Assembly: GCF_003970795.1 (NCBI RefSeq)
Contig: NZ_RWKW01000036.1
Location: forward strand, 1 to 34,361
Length of the DNA stretch: 34,361 bases
Origin: Aquibium carbonis
GTDB lineage: Bacteria > Pseudomonadota > Alphaproteobacteria > Rhizobiales > Rhizobiaceae
Reading direction: 5' to 3'
A program made the translations under genes and the position numbers. Shown piece after piece: positions 17,904 through 26,391 of the stretch (position 1 is the stretch's first letter; each line of letters starts with the position of its first letter). The notes beneath the pieces are model-generated. The model was not told where the DNA came from. It searched no databases and was given only the letters and a program-made list of their open reading frames with translations.

Positions 17904-19211
17904 ATGATCCCGCGCTATTCGCGACCCGAAATGGTCGCCATCTGGTCGCCCGAGACCAAGTTCCGCATCTGGTTCGAGATCGAGGCGCATGCCTGCGACG
18001 CGCTGGCCGAACTCGGCGTGATCCCGAAGGAAGCCGCGCGGACCATCTGGGAAAAGGGCGGATCGGCCGAGTTCGACGTGGCGCGCATCGACGAGATCGA
18101 AGCGGTGACCAAGCACGACGTCATCGCCTTCCTGACGCATCTGGCGGAGTTCATCGGCCCCGATTCGCGCTTCGTCCACCAGGGCATGACCTCGTCGGAC
18201 GTGCTGGACACGACGCTGAACATCCAGCTGGTCCGCGCCGCCGACCTCCTCTTGTCCGACATGGACCGACTGCTTGCCGCGTTGAAGACGCGCGCCTTCG
18301 AGCACAAGGACACGGTGCGCATCGGCCGCTCGCACGGCATTCATGCCGAACCGACGACGATGGGCCTGACCTTCGCGCGCTTCTACGCCGAGATGAACCG
18401 AAACCGCGACCGGCTGGTCAATGCGCGCGCCGAAATCGCCACCGGCGCCATTTCGGGCGCCGTCGGCACCTTCGCCAACATCGATCCGCGCGTCGAGGAG
18501 CATGTCTGCGAAAGGCTCGGCCTCGTTCCCGAGCCCGTTTCGACCCAGATCATCCCGCGCGACCGCCACGCCATGTTCTTCGCCACCCTCGGCGTCATCG
18601 CCTCCTCGATCGAGAACGTCGCGACCGAGATCCGCCACATGCAGCGTACCGAGGTTCTCGAAGCGGAGGAGTTCTTCTCGCCCGGCCAGAAGGGGTCGTC
18701 GGCAATGCCGCACAAGCGCAATCCGGTCCTGACCGAAAACCTGACCGGTCTCGCCCGCCTCGTGCGGATGGCGGTGGTGCCGGCGCTGGAAAACGTGACG
18801 CTCTGGCACGAGCGCGACATCTCGCATTCGAGCGTCGAGCGCGGGATCGGCCCGGACGCGACGATCACGCTCGACTTCGCCCTGAACCGGCTGGCGGGCG
18901 TCATCGAAAAGCTGGTGATCTATCCCGACAACATGCTCAGGAACATGAACAAGTTCCGCGGCCTGGTGCACTCGCAGCGCGTCCTGCTGGCACTGACCCA
19001 GGCCGGCGTCTCGCGCGAGGATGCCTACAGGCTGGTGCAGCGCAACGCCATGAAAGTGTGGGAGCACGGCGCGGACTTCCTCGAGGAGCTCCTGGCCGAC
19101 GACGACGTGCGCGCGGCCCTCTCCGAGCACGACCTGCGCGAAAAATTCGACCTCGGCTACCACACCAAGCACGTCGATACGATCTTTGCCCGGGTCTTCG
19201 GCGCCGCCTGA
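17904..19211 (+). CDS. purB: Adenylosuccinate lyase
   Basis: A 435-residue fumarase/aspartase superfamily enzyme, the usual length of the short (Bacillus-like) PurB. It removes fumarate from SAICAR and from adenylosuccinate in purine synthesis. Family motifs are 'TKHDVIAFL' (69-77), 'MTSSDVLDT' (95-103), His144 in 'GRSHGIHAEPTT' as the general acid, and the mobile loop 'GSSAMPHKRNP' (264-274) with the catalytic Ser265. It is cytosolic and tetrameric. The start 'MIPRYSRPEM' at 17904 is the standard PurB N-terminus. Other pur genes are not in the window. Confidence 0.96.
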   Translation: MIPRYSRPEMVAIWSPETKFRIWFEIEAHACDALAELGVIPKEAARTIWEKGGSAEFDVARIDEIEAVTKHDVIAFLTHLAEFIGPDSRFVHQGMTSSDVLDTTLNIQLVRAADLLLSDMDRLLAALKTRAFEHKDTVRIGRSHGIHAEPTTMGLTFARFYAEMNRNRDRLVNARAEIATGAISGAVGTFANIDPRVEEHVCERLGLVPEPVSTQIIPRDRHAMFFATLGVIASSIENVATEIRHMQRTEVLEAEEFFSPGQKGSSAMPHKRNPVLTENLTGLARLVRMAVVPALENVTLWHERDISHSSVERGIGPDATITLDFALNRLAGVIEKLVIYPDNMLRNMNKFRGLVHSQRVLLALTQAGVSREDAYRLVQRNAMKVWEHGADFLEELLADDDVRAALSEHDLREKFDLGYHTKHVDTIFARVFGAA

Positions 19212-19271
19212 GGCGGAACGCCGCCGTCGGTCGCGAGTTTTGTTCTCACAGGCTTGATCCGGAGACGATGG

Positions 19272-19448
19272 ATGGCAGGACAGGATTTCGGTTTCGACGA
19301 CGAACCGCGCCGCGGCATCACGCCCTATGTGGTCTGGACGGTCGTCGCCTGTCTGGCGCTCGGCATCTTTCTCTATGCCGACGGCTATTTCGACGAGATC
19401 ATCGACGACGTCATCGAAAGCGTGAGCGAACCGGCCACCAACGGCTGA
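19272..19448 (+). CDS. Small single-span membrane protein
   Basis: A 58-residue protein with an acidic cytoplasmic start ('MAGQDFGFDDEPRRGI'), one transmembrane helix ('TPYVVWTVVACLALGIFLYA', about 17-36) and an acidic tail. The ATG at 19272 has GGAG 7 bases upstream. It lies 60 bp after purB on the same strand. I recognise no family; the clear ribosome site, membrane helix and codon pattern support a real gene. Confidence 0.65.
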   Translation: MAGQDFGFDDEPRRGITPYVVWTVVACLALGIFLYADGYFDEIIDDVIESVSEPATNG

Positions 19449-19612
19449 GCCGCCGCGCCGCCGCCTGATACGATTCATTCACCTTGTCGGCAGGATGAAC
19501 GCCGCATGAACGGCGCCCTCAGCCTTTGTTCAAGCTTGCCGTGCCAAAAAACTCACAGACGGTCGAAACCCTTCGGTGTCTAACGCGTTTATTGGCCAAG
19601 GAGAACGATGCC

Positions 19613-19753
19613 ATGTTGATCACGATGCTTGCTGCGGCCATGACCATTGCCATGTTGATTGCAACCGCATTCGGGTTCTACGAAGAGTCGCAGCGCGCCC
19701 GGCAGGAAGCCCGTGCGAACAACCGCAATCCTTTTGCCAACATGCGCCGCTGA
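19613..19753 (+). CDS. Very small membrane protein
   Basis: A 46-residue protein: a hydrophobic N-terminal helix ('MLITMLAAAMTIAMLIATAFGFY') followed by a basic, polar tail ('EESQRARQEARANNRNPFANMRR'). The preceding AAGGAG lies 9 bases before the ATG at 19613. An in-frame ATG at 19526 would place a polar leader before the helix and has no ribosome site. A strong hairpin terminator follows 57 bp after the stop. Family unknown. Confidence 0.6.
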   Translation: MLITMLAAAMTIAMLIATAFGFYEESQRARQEARANNRNPFANMRR

Positions 19754-19809
19754 CACGTTCGGTTGATCTTCGACCCTAACTGTTTATCTGGGACTGACCT
19801 CCCGCACGG

Positions 19810-19843
19810 AAACGGCCGCTTCTCTGGGCGGCCGTTTTCATTT
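19810..19843. terminator. Strong hairpin terminator between purB block and gyrA
   Basis: A perfect 10-bp stem (AAACGGCCGC / GCGGCCGTTT) with an 8-base loop is followed on the plus strand by TTTTCATTTC. It ends the plus-strand transcript of the small membrane protein and, lying 24 bp past the gyrA stop, can also serve gyrA from the other side. Confidence 0.85.
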
Positions 19844-19866
19844 CGAGACGAAGATGGCGTCGCCCG

Positions 19867-22668
19867 CTATTCGGCGACTGGCGGTTCGGGGTCAGGCTCG
19901 CCCGCGGGCGCATCCGGGGCCTGCTCGACGGCTGCTTCCACGTCCTCTTCCGAGGTCGGCTCGGAGATGCGCTCGACCGAAACGACCTTCTCGCCGTCGC
20001 CCGTCCGGAAGATCGTCACGCCCTTGGTGGCGCGGCCGGCGAAGCGGATGCCCTCGATCGGGACGCGGATGACCTTGCCGGCGTCCGTCACCAGCATGAT
20101 CTGGTCGTCCGTGTTCACCGGGAAGACCGCGACCAGCTTGCCGATCTCGCCGGTCTTCGACGTATCGGTGGCACGGATGCCCTTGCCGCCGCGGCCGATC
20201 AGGCGGAAATCGTAGGACGACGACCGCTTTCCATAGCCATATTCGGTCACTGTCAGGACGAACTGCTCGTGCGCCTTCAGGTGCTCGTAGCGCTCGTCGT
20301 TGAGGTCGGCCTCTTCACCGACCTCCTCGTTTGTCAGCGCCACGTCCTCGTCGCCCTCGACGCTGTCGGCGGACGCGGCCCGCCGTTCGGCGACGGAGCG
20401 CTTCAGGTATGCTGCCCGCTCGGCGGCGGACGCCTCCACATGCTCCAGGATGGTCATGGAGATCGCCCGGTCGCCCTGGCCGAGCGCGATGCCGCGCACG
20501 CCCTGCGACGAGCGTCCGGCGAAGACGCGCACGTCCGAAACGGCGAAGCGGATGCATTGGCCGCTGTCGGCCGTCAGCAGCACGTCGTCGTTCTCCGTGC
20601 AGGTCTCGACCGCGAGGATGGCGTCGCCCTCCTCGTCGAACTTCATGGCGATCTTGCCGTTGCGCTTCACGTCGGCGAAGTCCGACAGCTTGTTGCGCCG
20701 CACGGTGCCGCGGGTGGTCGAGAACATCACGTCGAGCTCGCTCCAGCTCGCCTCGTCCTCCGGAAGCGGCAGGATGGCGGTGATCCGGTCGCCGCTTTCC
20801 AGCGGCAGCAGGTTGCGCAGGAACTTGCCCTTCGACTGCGGCGTCCCGATCGGGAGACGCCACACCTTCTCCTTGTAGACGATGCCGCGCGAGGAGAAGA
20901 ACAGGATCGGCGTGTGCGTGTTGGCGACGAACAGGCGGGTGACGAAGTCCGTATCCTTGGTGGCCATGCCCGAGCGGCCCTTGCCGCCCCGCGCCTGCGC
21001 CCGGTAGATCGAGAGCGGCACGCGCTTGATGTAGCCCTCATGCGTGACGGTGACGACCATGTCCTCGCGCTGGATGAGGTCTTCGTCCTCCATGTCGGCG
21101 CCGCCGTCGACGATCTCGGTGCGGCGCGGCGTCCCGAATTCGTCGCGCACCGCCGCCAGCTCGTCCTTGACGATCTTCTGGATGCGGGCGCGCGAACCCA
21201 GAATGTCCAGGTAGTCGCGGATTTCCTCGCCGATCTTGTTCAGCTCGTCGGCGATCTCGTCGCGGCCGAGCGCGGTCAGCCGCTGCAGGCGCAGTTCGAG
21301 GATCGCCCGGGCCTGTTCTTCCGAAAGGTTGTAGGTGCCGTCTTCGTTGATCCGGTGGCGCGGATCGTCGATCAGGCGGATCAGCGCCTCGACGTCGGCC
21401 GCCGGCCAGCGCCGCTCCATCAGCTGCTCGCGCGCGGTCTGCGGATCCGGCGCGCTGCGGATGAGCTTGATCACCTCGTCGATGTTGGCGACCGCGATGG
21501 CGAGACCGACGAGCACGTGGGCGCGCTCGCGGGACTTTTTCAGCAGGTACTTCGTACGACGGCTGACGACCTCTTCGCGGAAGTAGACGAAGGCCTTCAG
21601 GATGTCGACGAGGTTCATCAGCTCCGGCTTGCCGCCGTTCAGCGCCACCATGTTTGCGCCGAACGAGGTCTGCAGCGGCGTGTAGCGATAGAGCTGGTTC
21701 AGCACGACTTCCGCATTGGCGTCGCGCTTCAGCTCGATCACCACCCGGTAGCCCTGGCGGTCGCTCTCGTCGCGGATGTCGGAGATGCCCTCGATGCGCT
21801 TGTCGCGCACGAGCTCGGCCATCTTCTCGATCATCGTCGCCTTGTTCACCTGGAACGGCACTTCGGTGATGATGATCGCCTCGCGGTCGCCGCGCATCGG
21901 CTCGATGTCGACCTTGCCGCGCATCATCACCGAGCCGCGGCCGGTCATGTAGGCGCTGTAGATTCCGGCCCGGCCAAGGATCAGCCCGCCCGTCGGGAAG
22001 TCCGGCCCCGGAATGATCTCCATCAGCGCAGGCAGGTCGATCGCCGGATTGTCGACGATGGCGATCGCGGCATTCACCACCTCGACGAGGTTGTGCGGGG
22101 GAATGTTGGTCGCCATGCCGACCGCGATGCCGCCGGATCCGTTGACGAGCAGGTTCGGATAGCGCGCCGGCAGGACCTTGGGCTCGCTCGACGAGCCGTC
22201 GTAATTGTCCTGGAAATCGACCGTCTCCTTGTCGATGTCCTCCAGGATCTCATGCGCGCCCTTGGTGAGGCGCGCTTCGGTGTAGCGCATGGCCGCGGGC
22301 GGATCGCCATCGATCGAGCCGAAATTGCCCTGCCCGTCGATCAGCGGCAGCCGCATCGACCAGTTCTGCGCCATGCGCACAAGGGCGTCGTAGATCGAGG
22401 CGTCGCCATGCGGGTGGTACTTACCCATCACGTCCGAGACCGGACGCGCCGACTTCACGTGCTTGCGGTTCCAGTGGTAGCCGCTCTCGTGCGACGCGTA
22501 GAGGATGCGTCGATGCACCGGCTTCAGCCCGTCGCGGACATCGGGCAAGGCTCGGCTGACGATCACGCTCATCGCGTAGTCGAGATACGAGCGCTGCATC
22601 TCCTCTATGATGGAGATCGGCTCGATGCCGTTCGAGCCTCCGGACGGCGGATTGGTGAGATCAGACAA
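19867..22668 (-). CDS. gyrA: DNA gyrase subunit A
   Basis: A 933-residue type IIA topoisomerase subunit that cuts and rejoins DNA during ATP-driven negative supercoiling with GyrB. The catalytic Tyr129 is in '[10 protein letters not shown]'. The quinolone region reads '[17 protein letters not shown]': Ala90 sits at the E. coli Ser83 position and Asp94 at the Asp87 position. The C-terminal pinwheel domain has the GyrA box as 'QARGGKG' (558-564), with Ala where the consensus has a basic residue, and later blades with 'SSQGVRGI', 'GRGGKGI' and 'ATKGVT'. The start is a TTG at 22668; an in-frame TGA lies 24 bases upstream and the next ATG is at residue 24, inside the conserved N-terminal segment. 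The tail is acidic and Pro-rich. It diverges from a CPBP protease gene. Confidence 0.97.
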   Translation of the reverse strand: MSDLTNPPSGGSNGIEPISIIEEMQRSYLDYAMSVIVSRALPDVRDGLKPVHRRILYASHESGYHWNRKHVKSARPVSDVMGKYHPHGDASIYDALVRMAQNWSMRLPLIDGQGNFGSIDGDPPAAMRYTEARLTKGAHEILEDIDKETVDFQDNYDGSSSEPKVLPARYPNLLVNGSGGIAVGMATNIPPHNLVEVVNAAIAIVDNPAIDLPALMEIIPGPDFPTGGLILGRAGIYSAYMTGRGSVMMRGKVDIEPMRGDREAIIITEVPFQVNKATMIEKMAELVRDKRIEGISDIRDESDRQGYRVVIELKRDANAEVVLNQLYRYTPLQTSFGANMVALNGGKPELMNLVDILKAFVYFREEVVSRRTKYLLKKSRERAHVLVGLAIAVANIDEVIKLIRSAPDPQTAREQLMERRWPAADVEALIRLIDDPRHRINEDGTYNLSEEQARAILELRLQRLTALGRDEIADELNKIGEEIRDYLDILGSRARIQKIVKDELAAVRDEFGTPRRTEIVDGGADMEDEDLIQREDMVVTVTHEGYIKRVPLSIYRAQARGGKGRSGMATKDTDFVTRLFVANTHTPILFFSSRGIVYKEKVWRLPIGTPQSKGKFLRNLLPLESGDRITAILPLPEDEASWSELDVMFSTTRGTVRRNKLSDFADVKRNGKIAMKFDEEGDAILAVETCTENDDVLLTADSGQCIRFAVSDVRVFAGRSSQGVRGIALGQGDRAISMTILEHVEASAAERAAYLKRSVAERRAASADSVEGDEDVALTNEEVGEEADLNDERYEHLKAHEQFVLTVTEYGYGKRSSSYDFRLIGRGGKGIRATDTSKTGEIGKLVAVFPVNTDDQIMLVTDAGKVIRVPIEGIRFAGRATKGVTIFRTGDGEKVVSVERISEPTSEEDVEAAVEQAPDAPAGEPDPEPPVAE

Positions 22669-22704
22669 ATTGGGCCACGTTGGTCGCTGGAATCAATGGC
22701 CTCT

Positions 22705-22732
22705 TATATAGGAAGCCGCCGCGATTCTCCAA
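22705..22732 (-). promoter_or_regulatory. Candidate gyrA promoter
   Basis: On the minus strand TTGGAG (22732-22727) and TATATA (22710-22705) are spaced by 16 bases. Transcription would begin near 22698, giving a 5' leader of about 30 bases before the TTG start. Confidence 0.5.
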
Positions 22733-22761
22733 TTCGGCGCGTCATTTCCGTGACGATGATA

Positions 22762-22809
22762 GCCGTTTTGAATCAACGGCTTGGAACGGGCCTCCCAAGT
22801 TCCTTGGGA
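22762..22809. promoter_or_regulatory. Two inverted repeats in the gyrA/CPBP divergent region
   Basis: GCCGTT-7 nt-AACGGC (22762-22780) and TCCCAAG-TTC-CTTGGGA (22793-22809) lie side by side between the gyrA promoter and the CPBP gene. The second has 7-bp perfect arms. Either could be an operator or a leader hairpin of the CPBP transcript. Confidence 0.3.
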
Positions 22810-22930
22810 AAGATTCGGCCAGAATCGGGCAAAGCGCGCCGCGCCGCCCCCCGATCTTCCCTCGCAGGTTGCGCCGGTCTATCGTGAACGGCGGTTGCCG
22901 CACGGCGGCGGCCCGAGCGGGAGAGGTGCC

Positions 22931-23881
22931 ATGGAACGGCCCCGGACGGCCTTCGACGCCTATCTCGACGAAGCCGGCAAAGGCCGCGAATCGGCATGGC
23001 GCACGGTCCTTTCGCTGGTGATGATCGTCATCCTCCTCGCCTGCGTGCTCGTCGTCCTCGGCGGCCTGGTGTTCGCCGGCCTCATCCCCGATCCTGGAGA
23101 CGATCTCGACACGGCCACGGGCATGGTGGTGACGCTCGTCATCGTTGCCTCGCTCTTGCCAGCCACGGCGCTCGCGGTGCGCGTGGTCCACCGCCGCGCA
23201 GCGTCGGGCGTGCTCGGCGCCAGCGGCGAGCTGCCGCTCCCGCTGTTCGGCCGCGCCGCCCTGGTCATGGCCGGCGTGATCCTGGCCACGGCGGCCCTCG
23301 GCCTCGCGCTCGATCCGCGTATCGCGCGCGGTCCGATGAAGCTGACGACGTGGCTCCTGACGCTGCCGCCGGTGGCGCTGCTGGTCCTGCTGCAGGTGAC
23401 GGCCGAGGAATACCTGTTCCGCGGCTATCTGGTCCAGGTGCTGGCGCGGCGTTTCCGCAGCCCGGTGGTCTGGTGCGGGCTGCCCGCCGCGATCTTCACC
23501 CTGCTGCACTGGAACGACCAGCTCGGCGGGGCCATGAATGCGGCGGTGCTGGTGTCGATCGGCGCCTTTGCCCTCGCCGCCACCACGCTGGTGGTCAGGA
23601 CCGGCAGCCTCGCCGCCGCCATCGGCATGCATTTCGCCAACAACATGGCGGCGCTGGTCTTCGTCTCGGCCTCCACCGCCACCGACGCGCTGGCGCTCTT
23701 CCGGCTGCCGCCGATCGAGAGCCCGGAATGGACGGCGTCGGATGCCGTCCTGCTCGCCGCCCTCCAGGTCGCGTCCATGGCCGCGGTCAGCTTCCTGTTG
23801 CTCCATGCGCGTTCGCCGTTCAAGATGGAGCGGCGCGATGCTGTCGACGGGTCCCCCGTCGTTCCGGCGCCGGAGCGCTGA
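22931..23881 (+). CDS. CPBP-family intramembrane metalloprotease
   Basis: A 316-residue membrane protein of the CAAX protease and bacteriocin-processing (CPBP/Abi) family. The three active-site motifs are intact: EExxxR at Glu159-Glu160-Arg164 ('TAEEYLFRGYL'), FxxxH ending in His193 ('FTLLHWN'), and HxxxN at His234-Asn238 ('GMHFANNMA'). About eight transmembrane helices are visible, the first at about 26-50 after a charged cytoplasmic start. Bacterial members act as membrane proteases or as immunity factors; the substrate is not known. The ATG at 22931 has GGGAGAGG upstream. The MarC-family gene follows after 9 bp. Confidence 0.88.
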   Translation: MERPRTAFDAYLDEAGKGRESAWRTVLSLVMIVILLACVLVVLGGLVFAGLIPDPGDDLDTATGMVVTLVIVASLLPATALAVRVVHRRAASGVLGASGELPLPLFGRAALVMAGVILATAALGLALDPRIARGPMKLTTWLLTLPPVALLVLLQVTAEEYLFRGYLVQVLARRFRSPVVWCGLPAAIFTLLHWNDQLGGAMNAAVLVSIGAFALAATTLVVRTGSLAAAIGMHFANNMAALVFVSASTATDALALFRLPPIESPEWTASDAVLLAALQVASMAAVSFLLLHARSPFKMERRDAVDGSPVVPAPER

Positions 23882-23890
23882 GAGGGTTCC

Positions 23891-24520
23891 GTGCCGAGCT
23901 TCGATCTCGTCTTCAACGCCTTCGTCACCATCCTGGTGACCATCGACCCGCCGGGTCTCGCGCCGCTGTTCCTCGTCCTGACACGCGGCATGGACCGCGC
24001 CCAGCGCCAGCAGGTCGGCCTGCGCGCGTCGATCATCGGGCTCATGGTATTGGCCTTGTTTGCGGTCGCCGGCGCGGCGATCCTGTCGGTGTTCGGCATC
24101 ACCCTCCCCGCCTTCCGTGTCGCGGGCGGGCTGCTCCTGTTCTTCATCGCCTTCGAGATGATTTTCGAGCGTCGCTCCGAACGCAAGGAAAAGACGGCCG
24201 ACGTCGCGATCACGCGCGACCACATCCACAACATCGCCGCCTTCCCGCTGGCGATTCCGCTGATCGCGGGACCGGGCGCCATCTCCGCCACCGTGCTTCT
24301 CTCCGGGTCATTCGCCGGCGCGGCGGGAACCGGCATCCTCCTTGCGGTGATCGCGACGGCCATCGCCATCACCTATCTGGTCTTCCTGCTGGCCGAACGC
24401 GTCGACCGCTATCTCGGCCAGACCGGACGGTCCATCCTGACGCGGCTTCTGGGCGTCATCCTGGCCGCGCTGGCGGTGCAGTTCGTCGCCGACGGCATCA
24501 AGGCGCTCGCCGCCGCCTGA
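23891..24520 (+). CDS. MarC family integral membrane protein (UPF0056)
   Basis: A 209-residue protein with six predicted helices. 'FVTILVTIDPPGLAPLFLVLT' near the start, 'FRVAGGLLLFFIAFEMIF' in the middle and 'FPLAIPLIAGPGAISATVLL' are MarC-family signatures. The family was named after the E. coli mar region but is not shown to confer drug resistance; its function is unknown. It starts with GTG at 23891, 9 bp after the CPBP gene, and is probably cotranscribed with it. A hairpin follows directly after the stop. Confidence 0.92.
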   Translation: MPSFDLVFNAFVTILVTIDPPGLAPLFLVLTRGMDRAQRQQVGLRASIIGLMVLALFAVAGAAILSVFGITLPAFRVAGGLLLFFIAFEMIFERRSERKEKTADVAITRDHIHNIAAFPLAIPLIAGPGAISATVLLSGSFAGAAGTGILLAVIATAIAITYLVFLLAERVDRYLGQTGRSILTRLLGVILAALAVQFVADGIKALAAA

Positions 24521-24526
24521 CGCCAA

Positions 24527-24561
24527 GGCGCCATGCGGTGACGTTGCCGCCCCATGGCGCC
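24527..24561. terminator. Hairpin between convergent marC-like and small-protein genes
   Basis: GGCGCCATG and CATGGCGCC form a perfect 9-bp stem around a 17-base loop that can add an inner CGG/CCG pairing. It begins 6 bases after the MarC stop. No T-run follows, so termination strength is uncertain. Confidence 0.45.
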
Positions 24562-24594
24562 GCGCGGCTTGAAAATGGCGCCCGGCCGTGCGCG

Positions 24595-24810
24595 TCAGTC
24601 TCGCGACTGGCGGTCCCGGGGCGGTTTGCCGGCGACGCTGGCCGTGTCGTGCGACACCGGATCGCTGGCCGGAAACGTGTCTTCGAGCCCTTCCTGAAGT
24701 TCCTCGTCGGGATCCGGCCGCGCCGAGCCCTCCTTCGCACGCTCCTTGCGGAAGGCTTCCGCGGCCTCGGAGGTTCGCGCCTGCTCGGTTCCGGCTGGTT
24801 TCGTGGACAT
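24595..24810 (-). CDS. Small charged protein with DTFPASDP motif
   Basis: A 71-residue hydrophilic, probably disordered protein. The central 'EELQEGLEDTFPASDPVS' is a motif I recall from many short Hyphomicrobiales proteins of unknown function. The ATG at 24810 has GGAG 6 bases upstream and is preferred over the ATG at 24825. It lies 130 bp downstream of urtE on the same strand and may be a separate transcription unit. Confidence 0.7.
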   Translation of the reverse strand: MSTKPAGTEQARTSEAAEAFRKERAKEGSARPDPDEELQEGLEDTFPASDPVSHDTASVAGKPPRDRQSRD

Positions 24811-24940
24811 GTTGGTCTCCCTCATCGACTGCGGATCAGTCGCAGGGAAACGTTGCCGGTGCGGGCTGGTTCCAGGAGACCCCGCCGCGCGGTCGCACGC
24901 TCCCGCCCGAAGCAGGTCCGGTGGATCGCGCAGCGCCGGC

Positions 24941-25636
24941 TCAGACGGTCAGGAACTTGCGCACCTGCGGATCGTCGAGATCCTCCGCGGGGCCGCAATG
25001 GACGATCTGGCCCCGGTCCATGATGTTCACCTCGTCGGCGAGTTCGCGGCAGAAATCGAGATACTGCTCCACCAGCAGGATCGCGATGCCGGCGGTGTCG
25101 CGCAGGAAGCGGATCGCGCGGCCGATGTCCTTGATGATCGACGGCTGGATGCCCTCGGTCGGCTCGTCGAGCACCAGGAGCTTGGGCCGCATCACCAGGG
25201 CGCGGCCGATGGCCAGCTGCTGCTGCTGGCCGCCCGACAGGTCGCCGCCGCGCCGCGACAGCATGCTTTTCAAGACCGGAAACAGCTCGAACACGTGTTC
25301 GGGAATGTGACGATCCGCCCGCTTCAGCGGCGCGAAGCCGGTCTCCAGGTTCTCCTTCACCGACAGCAGCGGGAAGATTTCCCGCCCCTGCGGCACGAAT
25401 GCGATGCCCGACCGGGCGCGATCGTACGCCGCGCTCCGGTCGAGCGCCTTCCCCTCGAAGGCTATTTCTCCGCTCGTCAGCCGGTGATGGCCGACGATCG
25501 CTCTCATCAGGCTGGTCTTGCCCACGCCGTTGCGGCCGAGCACGCAGGTGATCCTGGCCTCCCCCGCGGTCAGCGAGACGCCGCGCAGCGCCTGTGCCGC
25601 GCCATAGTGGAGTGTCGCATCCTTGACCGTCAGCAT
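24941..25636 (-). CDS. urtE: Urea ABC transporter ATP-binding protein UrtE
   Basis: A 231-residue ABC ATPase of the LivF/UrtE type. Walker A 'GRNGVGKTS' (34-42), Q-loop Gln83, signature 'LSGGQQQQLAIGRAL' (133-147) and Walker B 'LLVLDEPTEGIQPS' with Asp157-Glu158 are complete. 'TEGIQPSI' and the run of Gln after the signature are typical of UrtE. It is the last gene of urtABCDE and pairs with UrtD to power urea import through UrtBC. It starts 4 bp after urtD. Confidence 0.95.
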   Translation of the reverse strand: MLTVKDATLHYGAAQALRGVSLTAGEARITCVLGRNGVGKTSLMRAIVGHHRLTSGEIAFEGKALDRSAAYDRARSGIAFVPQGREIFPLLSVKENLETGFAPLKRADRHIPEHVFELFPVLKSMLSRRGGDLSGGQQQQLAIGRALVMRPKLLVLDEPTEGIQPSIIKDIGRAIRFLRDTAGIAILLVEQYLDFCRELADEVNIMDRGQIVHCGPAEDLDDPQVRKFLTV

Positions 25637-25640
25637 GCGC

Positions 25641-26387
25641 TCATCTCCCCAGATAGACTTCGATGACGCGGTCGTCGGCCGAAACGTGGTCGAGCGTGCC
25701 TTCCGAGAGCACGGCGCCCTCGTGCAGGCAGGTGACCTTGACGCCGAGTTCGCGCACGAAATGCATGTCGTGCTCGACCACGACCACCGAATGGGTCTTC
25801 GCGATGTCCTTCAGCAGCCGCGCGGTCTCCTCGGTCTCGGCATCGGTCATGCCGGCGACCGGCTCGTCGACGAGGAGAAGCTTGGGATCCTGCGCCAGCA
25901 GCATGCCGATCTCCAGCCATTGCTTCTGGCCGTGGCTGAGATTGGCAGCCAGGTCGTTGCGCCGCGCCTCGAGCCGGATCGTGGCGAGGATCTCGTCGAT
26001 GTGCTCGCTCTCGGCCTTGCTGCGCCGGTGAAACAGCGCCGGGAAGATCGATCGCGGCCCGGCCAGCGCCAGGACGAGATTGTCTTCGACCGTGTGGCTT
26101 TCGAAGACGGTGGGCTTCTGGAACTTGCGGCCGATGCCCATCATCGCGATGTCGGCCTCGTCGTGCTTGGTCAGGTCGATCGTCCCGTCGAAATAGACCT
26201 CGCCGGCGTCGGGCCGGGTCTTGCCGGTGATGATGTCCATCATCGTCGTCTTGCCTGCGCCGTTCGGCCCGATGATGGCACGCATCTCGCCCCGGTCGAG
26301 CACCAGCGACAGGTTGTTGATCGCCCGGAAGCCGTCGAAGGACACCGACACGCCGTCCAGGTAGAGAATGGTTCCGCTCTTCGACAT
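25641..26387 (-). CDS. urtD: Urea ABC transporter ATP-binding protein UrtD
   Basis: A 248-residue ABC ATPase of the LivG/UrtD type. Walker A is 'GPNGAGKTT' (40-48), the signature 'LSHGQKQWLEIGM' (150-162) and Walker B 'LLLVDEPVAGM' with Asp174-Glu175. 'LSHGQKQWLEIGMLLAQDP' and 'EPVAGMTDAETE' are the diagnostic UrtD wording. It begins 4 bp after the urtC stop. Confidence 0.95.
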   Translation of the reverse strand: MSKSGTILYLDGVSVSFDGFRAINNLSLVLDRGEMRAIIGPNGAGKTTMMDIITGKTRPDAGEVYFDGTIDLTKHDEADIAMMGIGRKFQKPTVFESHTVEDNLVLALAGPRSIFPALFHRRSKAESEHIDEILATIRLEARRNDLAANLSHGQKQWLEIGMLLAQDPKLLLVDEPVAGMTDAETEETARLLKDIAKTHSVVVVEHDMHFVRELGVKVTCLHEGAVLSEGTLDHVSADDRVIEVYLGR

Positions 26388-26391
26388 CGGG

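Noticed and set aside
17399-19468. 689-codon plus-strand frame overlapping purB and its neighbours
   Set aside because: It is a +1/+2 frame of purB rich in Arg, Ala and Gly; the purB frame carries all active-site motifs.
20269-22887. 872-codon open frame on the plus strand opposite gyrA
   Set aside because: It mirrors gyrA in the reverse frame; low-complexity Val/Asp/Arg/His composition and no recognisable motif.
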